Positions 28,648 to 37,090 of a DNA stretch of 64,000 bases are shown in pieces (the stretch's first letter is position 1; each line of letters opens with the position of its first letter). The stretch comes from an uncultured Oscillospiraceae bacterium. Lineage in GTDB: Bacteria > Bacillota > Clostridia > Oscillospirales > Oscillospiraceae. A model generated the notes under the pieces. The model made no database searches, had not been told where the DNA came from, and worked only from the letters and a program-made list of their open reading frames with translations. The position numbers and the translations under genes are program-made. The DNA lies in contig CANPXW010000001.1 in NCBI GenBank assembly GCA_947587025.1, positions 33,846 to 97,845 of the forward strand, in the 5' to 3' direction.

Positions 28648-29594
28648 TGAAAGGGGAGCTCATCAGCGTCATCATCCCGGTATATAATGTGGAGCCGTAC
28701 CTGGAAAAGTGCGTGGAGAGCGTGCTGGCCCAGACGTACGAGGACCTGGAGGTCATCCTGGTGGATGACGGCTCGCCGGACGGCTGCCCGGCGCTGTGCG
28801 ACGCCTTTGCCCGCCGGGACAGCCGCGTGCGGGTGATCCACAAGGAAAACGGCGGCCAGGGCTCAGCCCGCAACCGAGGCCTGGACATCGCACGGGGCGC
28901 GTACATCGGCTTTGTGGACAGCGACGACTACATTGCGCCGGACATGTATGAAAAGCTCTATACCGCCCTGACGGATACCGGGGCGGATATCAGCATATGC
29001 GACCTGGTCTTTGTGGACGCCGACGGGAACAGGACCTTCGACCTGCCGCCCATGCGGGCAGGGACGCTGACCAGGGAACAGATGTACGAGCGTCTGGAGA
29101 CAGTGGAGAAGGGACGGTATGTGGTGGTCTGTACCCGGCTGTGCAGGCGGGAGCTCTTTGAGGGCCTGCGCTTTGAAGAGGGCAAGGGCTTTGAGGACGA
29201 GTTCCTTGTGCTGCCACTTTACAGGCGCTGCAGCCGTGTCGCGCTCATCGCCGACGTGCTGTACTACTACCTTCAACGGCAGGGGAGCACCATGAACCGG
29301 CCGGTCACCATCCGCCATCTGGAGGCGGTGCAGGCGATCATGGGCCGCTGGGACTATTACCACGCGCACGGCCATTCCGTCGCGGCCAAACGCGCGCTGC
29401 ACTACGCCTACGTGACGCTGTGGAAAGTCATGAACGGCGTGGACGCCTGGGGCGAGCGCAGAGCGCTCTGGCCTTATGTCCGCCGGGTCATGGCGGCGCA
29501 GGTGCGGGAACTGAACGTGAGCGCGGGCATGCTGCTGCTGGGCTACGTCCGCGCCCTGTGGGATCACCGTCCCGGCGCCAGGACGGACAAATAG
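28647..29594 (+). CDS. Glycosyltransferase family 2
   Basis: LISVIIPVYNVEPYLEKCVESVLAQTYEDLEVILVDDGSPDG. Confidence 0.95.
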   Translation: MKGELISVIIPVYNVEPYLEKCVESVLAQTYEDLEVILVDDGSPDGCPALCDAFARRDSRVRVIHKENGGQGSARNRGLDIARGAYIGFVDSDDYIAPDMYEKLYTALTDTGADISICDLVFVDADGNRTFDLPPMRAGTLTREQMYERLETVEKGRYVVVCTRLCRRELFEGLRFEEGKGFEDEFLVLPLYRRCSRVALIADVLYYYLQRQGSTMNRPVTIRHLEAVQAIMGRWDYYHAHGHSVAAKRALHYAYVTLWKVMNGVDAWGERRALWPYVRRVMAAQVRELNVSAGMLLLGYVRALWDHRPGARTDK

Positions 29595-29618
29595 AATGGG
29601 ACCTATCGGAGGCAGGAC

Positions 29619-30713
29619 ATGAAAAAGGTCATGCTGGTCTTCGGCACCCGGCCGGAGGCCATCAAGATGTGCCCGCTGGTAAAGCAGCTGCGCAGCCGGC
29701 CGGCGCTGGAGACGCTGGTGTGCGTCACCGGACAGCACCGGCAGATGCTGGACCAGGTGCTGGAGGCGTTCTCCGTGACACCGGACTATGACCTGGCCAT
29801 CATGAAGGCCGGCCAGACCCTGTTCGACATCACCGCCGGGGTGCTGGAGCGCATCCGCCCCGTGCTGGAGAAGGAGCGGCCGGACGTGGTGCTGGTGCAC
29901 GGGGATACCACCACCACCTTCGCCGCCGCCCTGGCCTGCTTCTATCTGCAGATACCGGTGGGCCACGTGGAGGCGGGACTGCGCACCCACGACATTTATT
30001 CCCCCTATCCGGAGGAGTTCAACCGCCAGGCGGTGAGCATCGTCAGCCGCTATAATTTCGCCCCCACCGACAAGGCTCGGCAGAATCTGCTGGCCGAGGG
30101 CCGGGACCCGGCCACCATCCACGTCACCGGCAACACCGCCATCGACGCGCTGGCCACCACCGTGCGGGAGAACTACTCCCACCCCCAGCTGGACTGGGCC
30201 GCCGGCAGCCGCCTGGTGCTCATCACCGCCCACCGGCGGGAGAATCTGGGCGCGCCCATGGCCCGCATGTTCCGGGCCATCCGCCGGGTGCTGGACGAGC
30301 ATCCGGACGTGAAGGCCATCTATCCCATCCACATGAACCCGGCGGTCCGGGCCACGGCGGACGAGACGCTGGCCGGGGACGAGCGCATCCGGCTCATAGA
30401 GCCCCTGGACGTGCTGGATTTCCACAACTTCATGGCCCGCAGCCACCTGATCCTCACCGACTCCGGCGGCATCCAGGAGGAGGCCCCTAGTCTGGGCAAG
30501 CCGGTGCTGGTGATGCGCGACACCACCGAGCGGCCCGAGGGCATCAACGCCGGCACGCTGAAGCTGGTGGGCACCGACGAGGATGTGATATACGAGCAGT
30601 TCACCCGGCTGCTGGACGACCCCGCCGCCTACGATGCTATGGCAAAGGCCGTCAACCCCTACGGCGACGGCCACGCCAGCGAGCGCATCGCGGATATACT
30701 GGAAAAGGCGTGA
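29619..30713 (+). CDS. wecB: UDP-N-acetylglucosamine 2-epimerase (non-hydrolysing)
   Basis: VFGTRPEAIKMCPLV...VTGQHRQMLDQVL...HGDTTTTFAAALA...LTDSGGIQEEAPSLGKPVLVMRDTTERPEG. Confidence 0.96.
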   Translation: MKKVMLVFGTRPEAIKMCPLVKQLRSRPALETLVCVTGQHRQMLDQVLEAFSVTPDYDLAIMKAGQTLFDITAGVLERIRPVLEKERPDVVLVHGDTTTTFAAALACFYLQIPVGHVEAGLRTHDIYSPYPEEFNRQAVSIVSRYNFAPTDKARQNLLAEGRDPATIHVTGNTAIDALATTVRENYSHPQLDWAAGSRLVLITAHRRENLGAPMARMFRAIRRVLDEHPDVKAIYPIHMNPAVRATADETLAGDERIRLIEPLDVLDFHNFMARSHLILTDSGGIQEEAPSLGKPVLVMRDTTERPEGINAGTLKLVGTDEDVIYEQFTRLLDDPAAYDAMAKAVNPYGDGHASERIADILEKA

Positions 30714-30722
30714 CGATGTACA

Positions 30723-31697
30723 TTATCGACAGGCTCCCTCTTCGGAGGGGGCCCGCTTTTTTTCCGGCACGGCCCAGGTGACCAGACGCACCATCAGCCC
30801 GGTCATGGGCAGCCATAACGCGGCGCACAGCAGATTGAACAGGGTGTGGGCGTTGGCCGCCAGCCGGGCTCCCTCCGCGCCGGCGGGGGAGAGGGCCAGC
30901 GTCAGCCGGGTGAAGGGACCCAGCAGGGCCAGGCACCCCAGCGCCCCGGTGAGGTTGAAGATGAGATGGGCCAGGGCCGCCCGGCGGGCGTCCGCCGTGC
31001 TCCCGGCGGCGGCCAGCAGGGCGGTGACGGTGGTGCCGATGTTACAGCCCAGCAGCATGGGCACGGCGGCACGCAGCCCCGCTATGGGGGCCAGGCTCTG
31101 CACCACCGCTACGGCGGCGGAGGAGCTCTGCACCGCTGCGGTCAGCGCCGCGCCTAGGACCAGCCCTATGATCGGCCGCTCCGCCGCCAGGGCCAGCAGA
31201 GCGGTAAAGCGGGCGCTGCCCGCCAGCGGGGCCATGGCCGCGCCCATGGCGTCCACCCCCGTCAGCAGCAGACCGAAGGAGAACAGGGCCAGGCCCGCCT
31301 GCCGTGTCCGCGTTCGCTTTGCCCCCAGATGCAGGACCAGCCCCGCCAGCAGCAGCGGCCCCAGCCAGTCCGTCAGCCGGAAGGCCAGCAGCTGGCCTGT
31401 CACCGTGGTGCCCACGTTGGCCCCGAAGATCACCGCCACAGCCCCAGTCAGGTCCACCAGGCGCGCGCCGGTGAACCCCACCACCGCCGCCGTCACGGCG
31501 GAGGAGCTCTGCAGCACCGCCGTGGCCGCCGCGCCGGCCAGCGCCCCCAGAAGGGGCGTCCGGGTGGCCCGTGCCAGAGCCCGGCGCAGACCGTCCCCGG
31601 CCGCCCGCTCCAGCGCGCCGGTCATGGTCTGCATGCCGTACAAAAACAGCGCCAGCGCCCCCATCAGGCCAAAAAGCATTTTCACTGTCCCGCTCAT
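30723..31697 (-). CDS. Na/Pi cotransporter family protein
   Basis: Two inverted repeats with QSSSAVTAAVVGF and QSSSAAVAVVQS; GANVGTTVTGQ / GCNIGTTVTALL. Confidence 0.9.
   Translation of the reverse strand: MSGTVKMLFGLMGALALFLYGMQTMTGALERAAGDGLRRALARATRTPLLGALAGAAATAVLQSSSAVTAAVVGFTGARLVDLTGAVAVIFGANVGTTVTGQLLAFRLTDWLGPLLLAGLVLHLGAKRTRTRQAGLALFSFGLLLTGVDAMGAAMAPLAGSARFTALLALAAERPIIGLVLGAALTAAVQSSSAAVAVVQSLAPIAGLRAAVPMLLGCNIGTTVTALLAAAGSTADARRAALAHLIFNLTGALGCLALLGPFTRLTLALSPAGAEGARLAANAHTLFNLLCAALWLPMTGLMVRLVTWAVPEKKRAPSEEGACR
30732..30763 (+). terminator. Terminator of wecB, overlapping the 3' end of the convergent Na/Pi gene
   Basis: ggctccctc-ttcg-gagggggcc then cgcTTTTTTT. Confidence 0.8.
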
Positions 31698-31844
31698 ATG
31701 TGCGCCCCCCAGGGAGCATATGCGCCTCTGCCCGTGGGACATGACGACGGCGCAAAAAACTGACAGAAATGTTCATAGATGTGACAATTTATATAAACAT
31801 AACAAAACTGATGCGATTTACACGGAATTTTTTGAAAATTATGA

Positions 31845-31873
31845 TTGAATTGTCTGGCAAGGTATGGTAGAAT
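31845..31873 (+). promoter_or_regulatory. Promoter of tctCBA operon
   Basis: TTGAAT-17 bp-TAGAAT in an AT-rich intergenic region. Confidence 0.7.
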
Positions 31874-31923
31874 ATTACAGAAATATCCAATACGGGTAAA
31901 TATTTAATTAAGGAGAATGCCCC

Positions 31924-32895
31924 ATGAAAAAACGTCGCATCTGCCTGTGCCTTGCCGTCGTCATGGCCTTCTGCCTGATGACCGGCACCGTCGGCCTTGC
32001 CGCCGGCGAGACCTGGACCGTCACCTGCCCCTGGGCCCCCGACGGCGTGGCCAGCCTGGTCAGCCAGAAGGCCGCTTCCCTGAGCACGGAGTATTCCGAG
32101 GACATCACCCTGGTGGCCGAGGCCATCAAGGGCGACGCCGCCACCGTCAACACCTGGGTGCTGGACAACGAGGCCGACGACCCCAGCCTGGTCTTCGTGG
32201 GCGAGGGCCTGCTGTCCATCACCGCCACCATGGACCCGGCCAAGATGCAGTTCGGCTATGAGGACTTCGAGTTCGTGGAGAACCTGTACTCCTCCGTGTT
32301 CGTGCTGTCCGCCGACGCCAAGCTGGAGATCGAGAACGTCGAGGACCTGCAGGCCTATGTGGCCGAGGCCGACCAGATCACCGTCGCCACCAACGGCGCC
32401 ACCGGCTCCGAGGCCTTCCTGGCCGCCGCGCTGTTCGGCTCCATGGACGCCGGCGACGCGCTCAAGCTGGTGCCCTATCAGTCCGCCGCTGAGGCCGCCC
32501 AGGCCGTCACCCGGGGCGAGACCGACTTCGCCGTCAGCCATCAGTCCCAGATCCTGGAGGCCTACAACCAGGAGGGCGTGACCGTGGTTTGCGCCTTTGA
32601 TGAAGGCCCCATCGAGAACGGTCCCTTCGCCGGCGTCGAGGGCGTGGGCGAATACGGCTATCCCTTCTTCCGCAACCGCTGCTTCATCATGGCCCGTGCC
32701 GGCACGGATGAGGCCAAGGTGGCCGAGCTGAAGGCCCTGTATGACGAGATCCTGGCCGACGAGGAGGTCGTGGACTGGCTGCACGACACCATGCTCCTGG
32801 AGGTGGACACCATGGAGGTGGAGGACGTGGAGGACCACGTGGCCAACGTCAAGGACATCGTCGAGCAGTACATCGACATCGTTCAGCCCGAATGA
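31924..32895 (+). CDS. tctC: Tripartite tricarboxylate transporter substrate-binding protein
   Basis: Signal peptide; TWTVTCPWAPDGVASLVSQKAA; followed by TctB and TctA. Confidence 0.85.
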   Translation: MKKRRICLCLAVVMAFCLMTGTVGLAAGETWTVTCPWAPDGVASLVSQKAASLSTEYSEDITLVAEAIKGDAATVNTWVLDNEADDPSLVFVGEGLLSITATMDPAKMQFGYEDFEFVENLYSSVFVLSADAKLEIENVEDLQAYVAEADQITVATNGATGSEAFLAAALFGSMDAGDALKLVPYQSAAEAAQAVTRGETDFAVSHQSQILEAYNQEGVTVVCAFDEGPIENGPFAGVEGVGEYGYPFFRNRCFIMARAGTDEAKVAELKALYDEILADEEVVDWLHDTMLLEVDTMEVEDVEDHVANVKDIVEQYIDIVQPE

Positions 32896-32908
32896 TCGGA
32901 TATTTTCC

Positions 32909-32946
32909 GGGGAATGGGCATCGCTGGCCCATTCCCCTTTCTTTTT
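32909..32946 (+). terminator. Intra-operon attenuating terminator between tctC and tctB
   Basis: ggggaatgggc-atcgctg-gcccattcccc-TTTCTTTTT. Confidence 0.85.
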
Positions 32947-32968
32947 ATCAGAAGGGAGGTAGCGCTCT

Positions 32969-33463
32969 TTGAAAGATAAACTGGGCAAGCTCTGCGACCA
33001 GATGCGGCAGAAGGAGCTCCGCATCCCGGTGGACCTGACCGTGGGCGTGGTGTTTTTCCTGGTGGGGCTGGCGGTGATGCTGCTCATGCCCAGCCAGGTG
33101 GCCATATCCGAGCGGGACGTGGTCAACGGCCGGGCCTTCCCGGAGCTGCTGATGACGCTGATGATGATCTGCTGCGCCGCGCTGGTGGCCAAGGAGATCG
33201 TCAAGCTCGTGCGAAAGCAGCCGCTGGAGTATAAGACCGTGAATCTGCTTGTGGAGGTCAAGGCCCTCATCATCCTGGCCATCCTGGTCATCACCTACAT
33301 CCTCTGCCGGACCACGGACCTGTTCGTGGTGGGCGCAGTGTTCTGCGCGCTGGCGTTCCTCATTTACTTCCGGTGCAAAAAGCCGCTGTACTATGTCATC
33401 ACTGTCGGTCTGGCGGTGGGCATATGGGCGGCGTTCCGCTTTTTGCTCAACGTGCGGTTTTAG
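32969..33463 (+). CDS. tctB: Tripartite tricarboxylate transporter TctB family
   Basis: Four-TM protein between TctC and TctA. Confidence 0.75.
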   Translation: MKDKLGKLCDQMRQKELRIPVDLTVGVVFFLVGLAVMLLMPSQVAISERDVVNGRAFPELLMTLMMICCAALVAKEIVKLVRKQPLEYKTVNLLVEVKALIILAILVITYILCRTTDLFVVGAVFCALAFLIYFRCKKPLYYVITVGLAVGIWAAFRFLLNVRF

Positions 33464-33478
33464 GAAGGGGGAGGGAAT

Positions 33479-34984
33479 ATGCTGCAACATATCGTTCCGG
33501 CCAGCGGCCTGCTGTTCACGCTGCAGAACATCCTGTGGATCAACATCGGCGTGTTCATCGGCGCCGTGTTCGCCGCCATCCCCGGCCTGACGGTCATCCT
33601 GTGCGTCATCCTGTTCCTGCCGGTGACCTACTCCATGTCGGCCATCCCCGGTATGATGTTCCTGCTGGGCATCTACTGCGCCGGCGGCTACGGGGGCAGC
33701 GTCTCGGCCATCCTCATCAACACCCCCGGCACGCCCCACGCCGCCGCCACCATGCTGGACGGCCATCCCCTGTCCAAGATGGGCCGCACCAAGGCGGCGC
33801 TGAAGATCGCCCTGTACGCATCCACCTTCGGCGGGATATTCTCCGCCCTGGCGCTACTGTTTTTGGGCCCCCAGGTGGCCAAGCTGGCCGCCCAGCTGGG
33901 CACGGCGGAGTGCTTCATGGTGTGCGTGTTCGGCCTGACCATCATCGCCGGCGTGTCCGGCAAGAGCATGGTCCGGGGCATCATCGCCGCCTGCCTGGGC
34001 CTGCTCATCTCCTGCATCGGCTCCGACCCCATGACCAGCTACGACCGGTTCACCTTCGGCATCAACCGGCTGTACCTGGGCCTGGACCTGGCGGTGTGCC
34101 TGATCGGCCTGTTCGCCCTGGTGGAGATCGTCAGCCGCGCCGAGCAGAAGCCCGGCGAGCTGCACATGGACACCGCCAAGATGCACGACAACGGCGTCAT
34201 CACCAAGGACGAGTACAAGCGCCTGGCCCGGCCGACTATCCTGGGCTCGCTGATCGGCGTGATGGTGGGCATCATCCCCGGCACCGGCGCGTCCGAGGCG
34301 TCCTGGTTCAGCTACAGCCAGGCCAAGAACATGTCCAGGCACAAGGAGGAGTTCGGCAAGGGCTCCGTGGAGGGCATCGCGGCGGCCGAATCGGCCAACA
34401 ACGCCGTCACCGGCGCCACCCTCATCCCGCTGCTGACCCTGGGCATCCCCGGGGACGGCACGGTGGCCATCATGCTCTCCGCGCTGATGATCAACGGCCT
34501 GAACCCCGGCCTTTCGCTGTTCACCACCCAGGGCGACATCATGTACGCCATCATGCTGGGGCTCATTCTGGTGAACCTCTTCATGCTCATCCAGGGCAAG
34601 CTGCTCACCCCCATCTTCGCCAAGGTGGTGTCCATCCCCCAGGAGATACTCACGCCTATCATCGTCATCTTCTGCTTCGCCGGGGCCTACTCGGTGAACA
34701 AGAACTACTTCGACGTGGGCGTGGCGCTGGTGTTCTGCGTGCTGGCGTGGGTGCTGCGCAAGCTGGATATGCCCCCGGTGCCCATCCTGCTGGGCCTGGT
34801 GCTGGGCAAGATGACCGAGACCAACTTCCGCCGCGCGCTGCTTATTTCCGACGGCAGCCCGAAAATATTTTTCAGCAGCGTGTACTGCTGGATATTCATC
34901 GGCCTGATCGTGCTGGCGGTGGGCACCATCCTGCGGGGCAAGCTCAAGGACCGCAAGGCGGCGGCAGCGAAGGAGGAGACGTAA
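33479..34984 (+). CDS. tctA: Tripartite tricarboxylate transporter permease TctA
   Basis: IPGLTVILCVILFLPVTYSM...YCAGGYGGSVSAILINTPGTPHAAATMLDGHPL...ESANNAVTGATLIPLLTLGIPGD. Confidence 0.96.
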   Translation: MLQHIVPASGLLFTLQNILWINIGVFIGAVFAAIPGLTVILCVILFLPVTYSMSAIPGMMFLLGIYCAGGYGGSVSAILINTPGTPHAAATMLDGHPLSKMGRTKAALKIALYASTFGGIFSALALLFLGPQVAKLAAQLGTAECFMVCVFGLTIIAGVSGKSMVRGIIAACLGLLISCIGSDPMTSYDRFTFGINRLYLGLDLAVCLIGLFALVEIVSRAEQKPGELHMDTAKMHDNGVITKDEYKRLARPTILGSLIGVMVGIIPGTGASEASWFSYSQAKNMSRHKEEFGKGSVEGIAAAESANNAVTGATLIPLLTLGIPGDGTVAIMLSALMINGLNPGLSLFTTQGDIMYAIMLGLILVNLFMLIQGKLLTPIFAKVVSIPQEILTPIIVIFCFAGAYSVNKNYFDVGVALVFCVLAWVLRKLDMPPVPILLGLVLGKMTETNFRRALLISDGSPKIFFSSVYCWIFIGLIVLAVGTILRGKLKDRKAAAAKEET

Positions 34985-36337
34985 ATGCCCTACAATATCG
35001 TATTCTACTTCACCGACCAGCAGCGCTGGGACACCTGCGGCTGCTTCGGCCAGCCGCTGCCCATCACCCCGAACCTGGATAAGCTGGCGGCGGAGGGCGT
35101 CAAATTCGACAACGCCTTCTCCCCCCAGCCGGTGTGCGGCCCCTGCCGGGCCCTGTTCCAGACCGGCCGCTGGCCCACCGAGACCGGGTGCTTCCGCAAC
35201 AACATCATGCTCCCGGCGAGGGTGAAGACCCTGGGCCAGTACATAGAAGAGGCGGGCTACGAGACCGCCTACATCGGCAAGTGGCACCTGGCCAGCGACG
35301 GGGAGCTGGAGAAACCCCCGGTGGTGGACCACACTGTCACCGCCATCCCCCGCGAGCTGCGGGGCGGCTATACCGGCTACTGGCGGACGGCGGACGTGCT
35401 GGAGTTCACCTCCCACGGCTACGACGGGTTCGTGTTCGACGAAAACGACAGGCGCATCGACTTCAAGGGCTACCGGGCCGACTGCATCAACGACATGGCC
35501 TTGGAGTTTTTCGACACCTACGATCGGAAAAAGCCCTTCTTTATGACCATCAGCCAGATCGAGCCCCACCATCAGAACGACCACCGGCACTACGAGGGGC
35601 CGGAGGGCTCCAAGGAGCGGTTCCGTGATTTCGTCCTGCCCCCGGACCTGGCGGCCCTGGGGGGCAACGCGGCGGAGGAGTACCCGGACTATCTGGGCCA
35701 GTGCGCCGCCCTGGACGAGAACCTGGGCCGGCTCGTGGACAGGCTGAAAAAGGAGGGACTGTACGACGATACGGTCATCATCTTCGCCTCCGACCACGGC
35801 AGCCACTTTATGACCCGCAACCGGGACGGGCACCTCAACGGCTACGACGACTACAAGCGCTCCTGCCACGACGGGTGCCTGCACGTGCCGCTGGTCATCG
35901 CCGGCGGGCCCTACAAGGGCGGCATGGCGATCCAGGAGCTGGTGAGCACCGCCAGCCTGCCCAAGACCATCCTGGCCATCGCCGGGGTGGACGTGGGAGA
36001 CGCCATGATCGGTGAGGACCTGCTGGGCGTGGTGCAGCACCGTGACCCGGACCGGCCCAACGAGGTGTTCGCCCAGATCTCCGAGAGCCGGGTGGGACGG
36101 TGCGTACGCACGCCCCAGTGGCTGTACTCGGTGTACGCCCCCGGCGTCAACGGCGGCGAGGCCGCTGCGGCGGACGTGTACGCGGACGATTTCCTCTACG
36201 ACATGGAGAAGGACCCCTGGCAGCTTCAAAACGTGGTCACCGACCCGGCCTACGCCGCCGTCAAGGCCCAGCTTCGTGAAAAACTGCTGGCCTGGATCGA
36301 GCAGGCGGAGGCAGTCCGTCCCGACATCACCGACTGA
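34985..36337 (+). CDS. Sulfatase (Cys-type, arylsulfatase family)
   Basis: CGPCRALFQTGRWP (CxPxR formylglycine motif); IFASDHGSHF; start adjoins tctA stop. Confidence 0.92.
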   Translation: MPYNIVFYFTDQQRWDTCGCFGQPLPITPNLDKLAAEGVKFDNAFSPQPVCGPCRALFQTGRWPTETGCFRNNIMLPARVKTLGQYIEEAGYETAYIGKWHLASDGELEKPPVVDHTVTAIPRELRGGYTGYWRTADVLEFTSHGYDGFVFDENDRRIDFKGYRADCINDMALEFFDTYDRKKPFFMTISQIEPHHQNDHRHYEGPEGSKERFRDFVLPPDLAALGGNAAEEYPDYLGQCAALDENLGRLVDRLKKEGLYDDTVIIFASDHGSHFMTRNRDGHLNGYDDYKRSCHDGCLHVPLVIAGGPYKGGMAIQELVSTASLPKTILAIAGVDVGDAMIGEDLLGVVQHRDPDRPNEVFAQISESRVGRCVRTPQWLYSVYAPGVNGGEAAAADVYADDFLYDMEKDPWQLQNVVTDPAYAAVKAQLREKLLAWIEQAEAVRPDITD

Positions 36338-36350
36338 CGAAAAATAGTAA

Positions 36351-36385
36351 CAGTGCGGGAGCATCTGACCGATGCTCCCGCACTG
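36351..36385. terminator. 15-bp perfect hairpin after the sulfatase gene
   Basis: cagtgcgggagcatc-tgacc-gatgctcccgcactg. Confidence 0.75.
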
Positions 36386-36951
36386 CTGATGTCTCTGATG
36401 AATGGGAAGTTGTACTTTATGACGGAGTTTTCCAGCCCCGTGATCTCGTCAGACTTGCGATTGAGCGTCACCATGAAGGAATACATGACCGCCGACATCG
36501 CGCCGCAGAACAGCCCCCAGGTGCTGCCTGCTCCTGCCAGCTTTCCGTTGACGAGCACGATGCCGATCAGAACGATGGCAAAGCCCGCGACTTTGGGCTT
36601 GTCAGCGCTCCTGAAACAATAGCGGCGACAGGATCATAACGATGACCGGCCCGCAATAGTACAGCAGCGACGCGAAGCTGACGCCGAGGCGCTGATATGC
36701 TTCATAGAGGAACATCCAGCTGGTGCCCATCGCTATGCCAGAGAGCATTATGAGGAGAACATCTCTCCTGTGTCCTTTCAAGTGGAACTTGTTCTTTCCC
36801 AGCAGGAAAAGCAGGATCAGAAGAGCGCTGCCGATCATCGTCCTGAGAAAAACGATCTCATAGCTGTTGAGAGCGATATGGTCTGCGACGATGCCGTTCA
36901 AGCCAAACAGCAGTAAGGCACAAAGATATTTTATAAGCGCTTTTTATCCAT
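36380..36951 (-). pseudogene. EamA/DMT transporter pseudogene (two frameshifts, C-terminal truncation)
   Basis: Pieces in successive frames: MDKKRL / IKYLCALLLFGLNGIVADHIALNSYEIVFLRTMIG...SPLLFQER / ADKPKVAGFAIVLIGIVLVNGKLAGAGSTWGLFCGAMSAVMYSFMVTLNRKSDEITGLENSVI. Confidence 0.82.
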
Positions 36952-37043
36952 TGGGTCATCTCCAAAACGCCCGGTTTTGCAGTCCGCGTCTCTCCCGGCC
37001 ATTATACCTCGCGGCCTCAGTAAGCGCAAGGGCGGGTCATAAA

Positions 37044-37075
37044 GCAAAGCGGAGACCGGGCGGTCTCCGCTTTGC
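37044..37075 (-). terminator. 14-bp perfect hairpin downstream of phnE
   Basis: gcaaagcggagacc-gggc-ggtctccgctttgc. Confidence 0.7.
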
Positions 37076-37090
37076 AATTGTGGCAGAAGT

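Noticed and set aside
33854-36364. 836-aa minus-strand ORF opposite tctA and sulfatase
   Set aside because: Antisense artefact of high GC; no domain-like motifs
36602-36901. Intact 99-aa membrane protein
   Set aside because: It is the central fragment of an EamA transporter whose flanking parts continue in other frames
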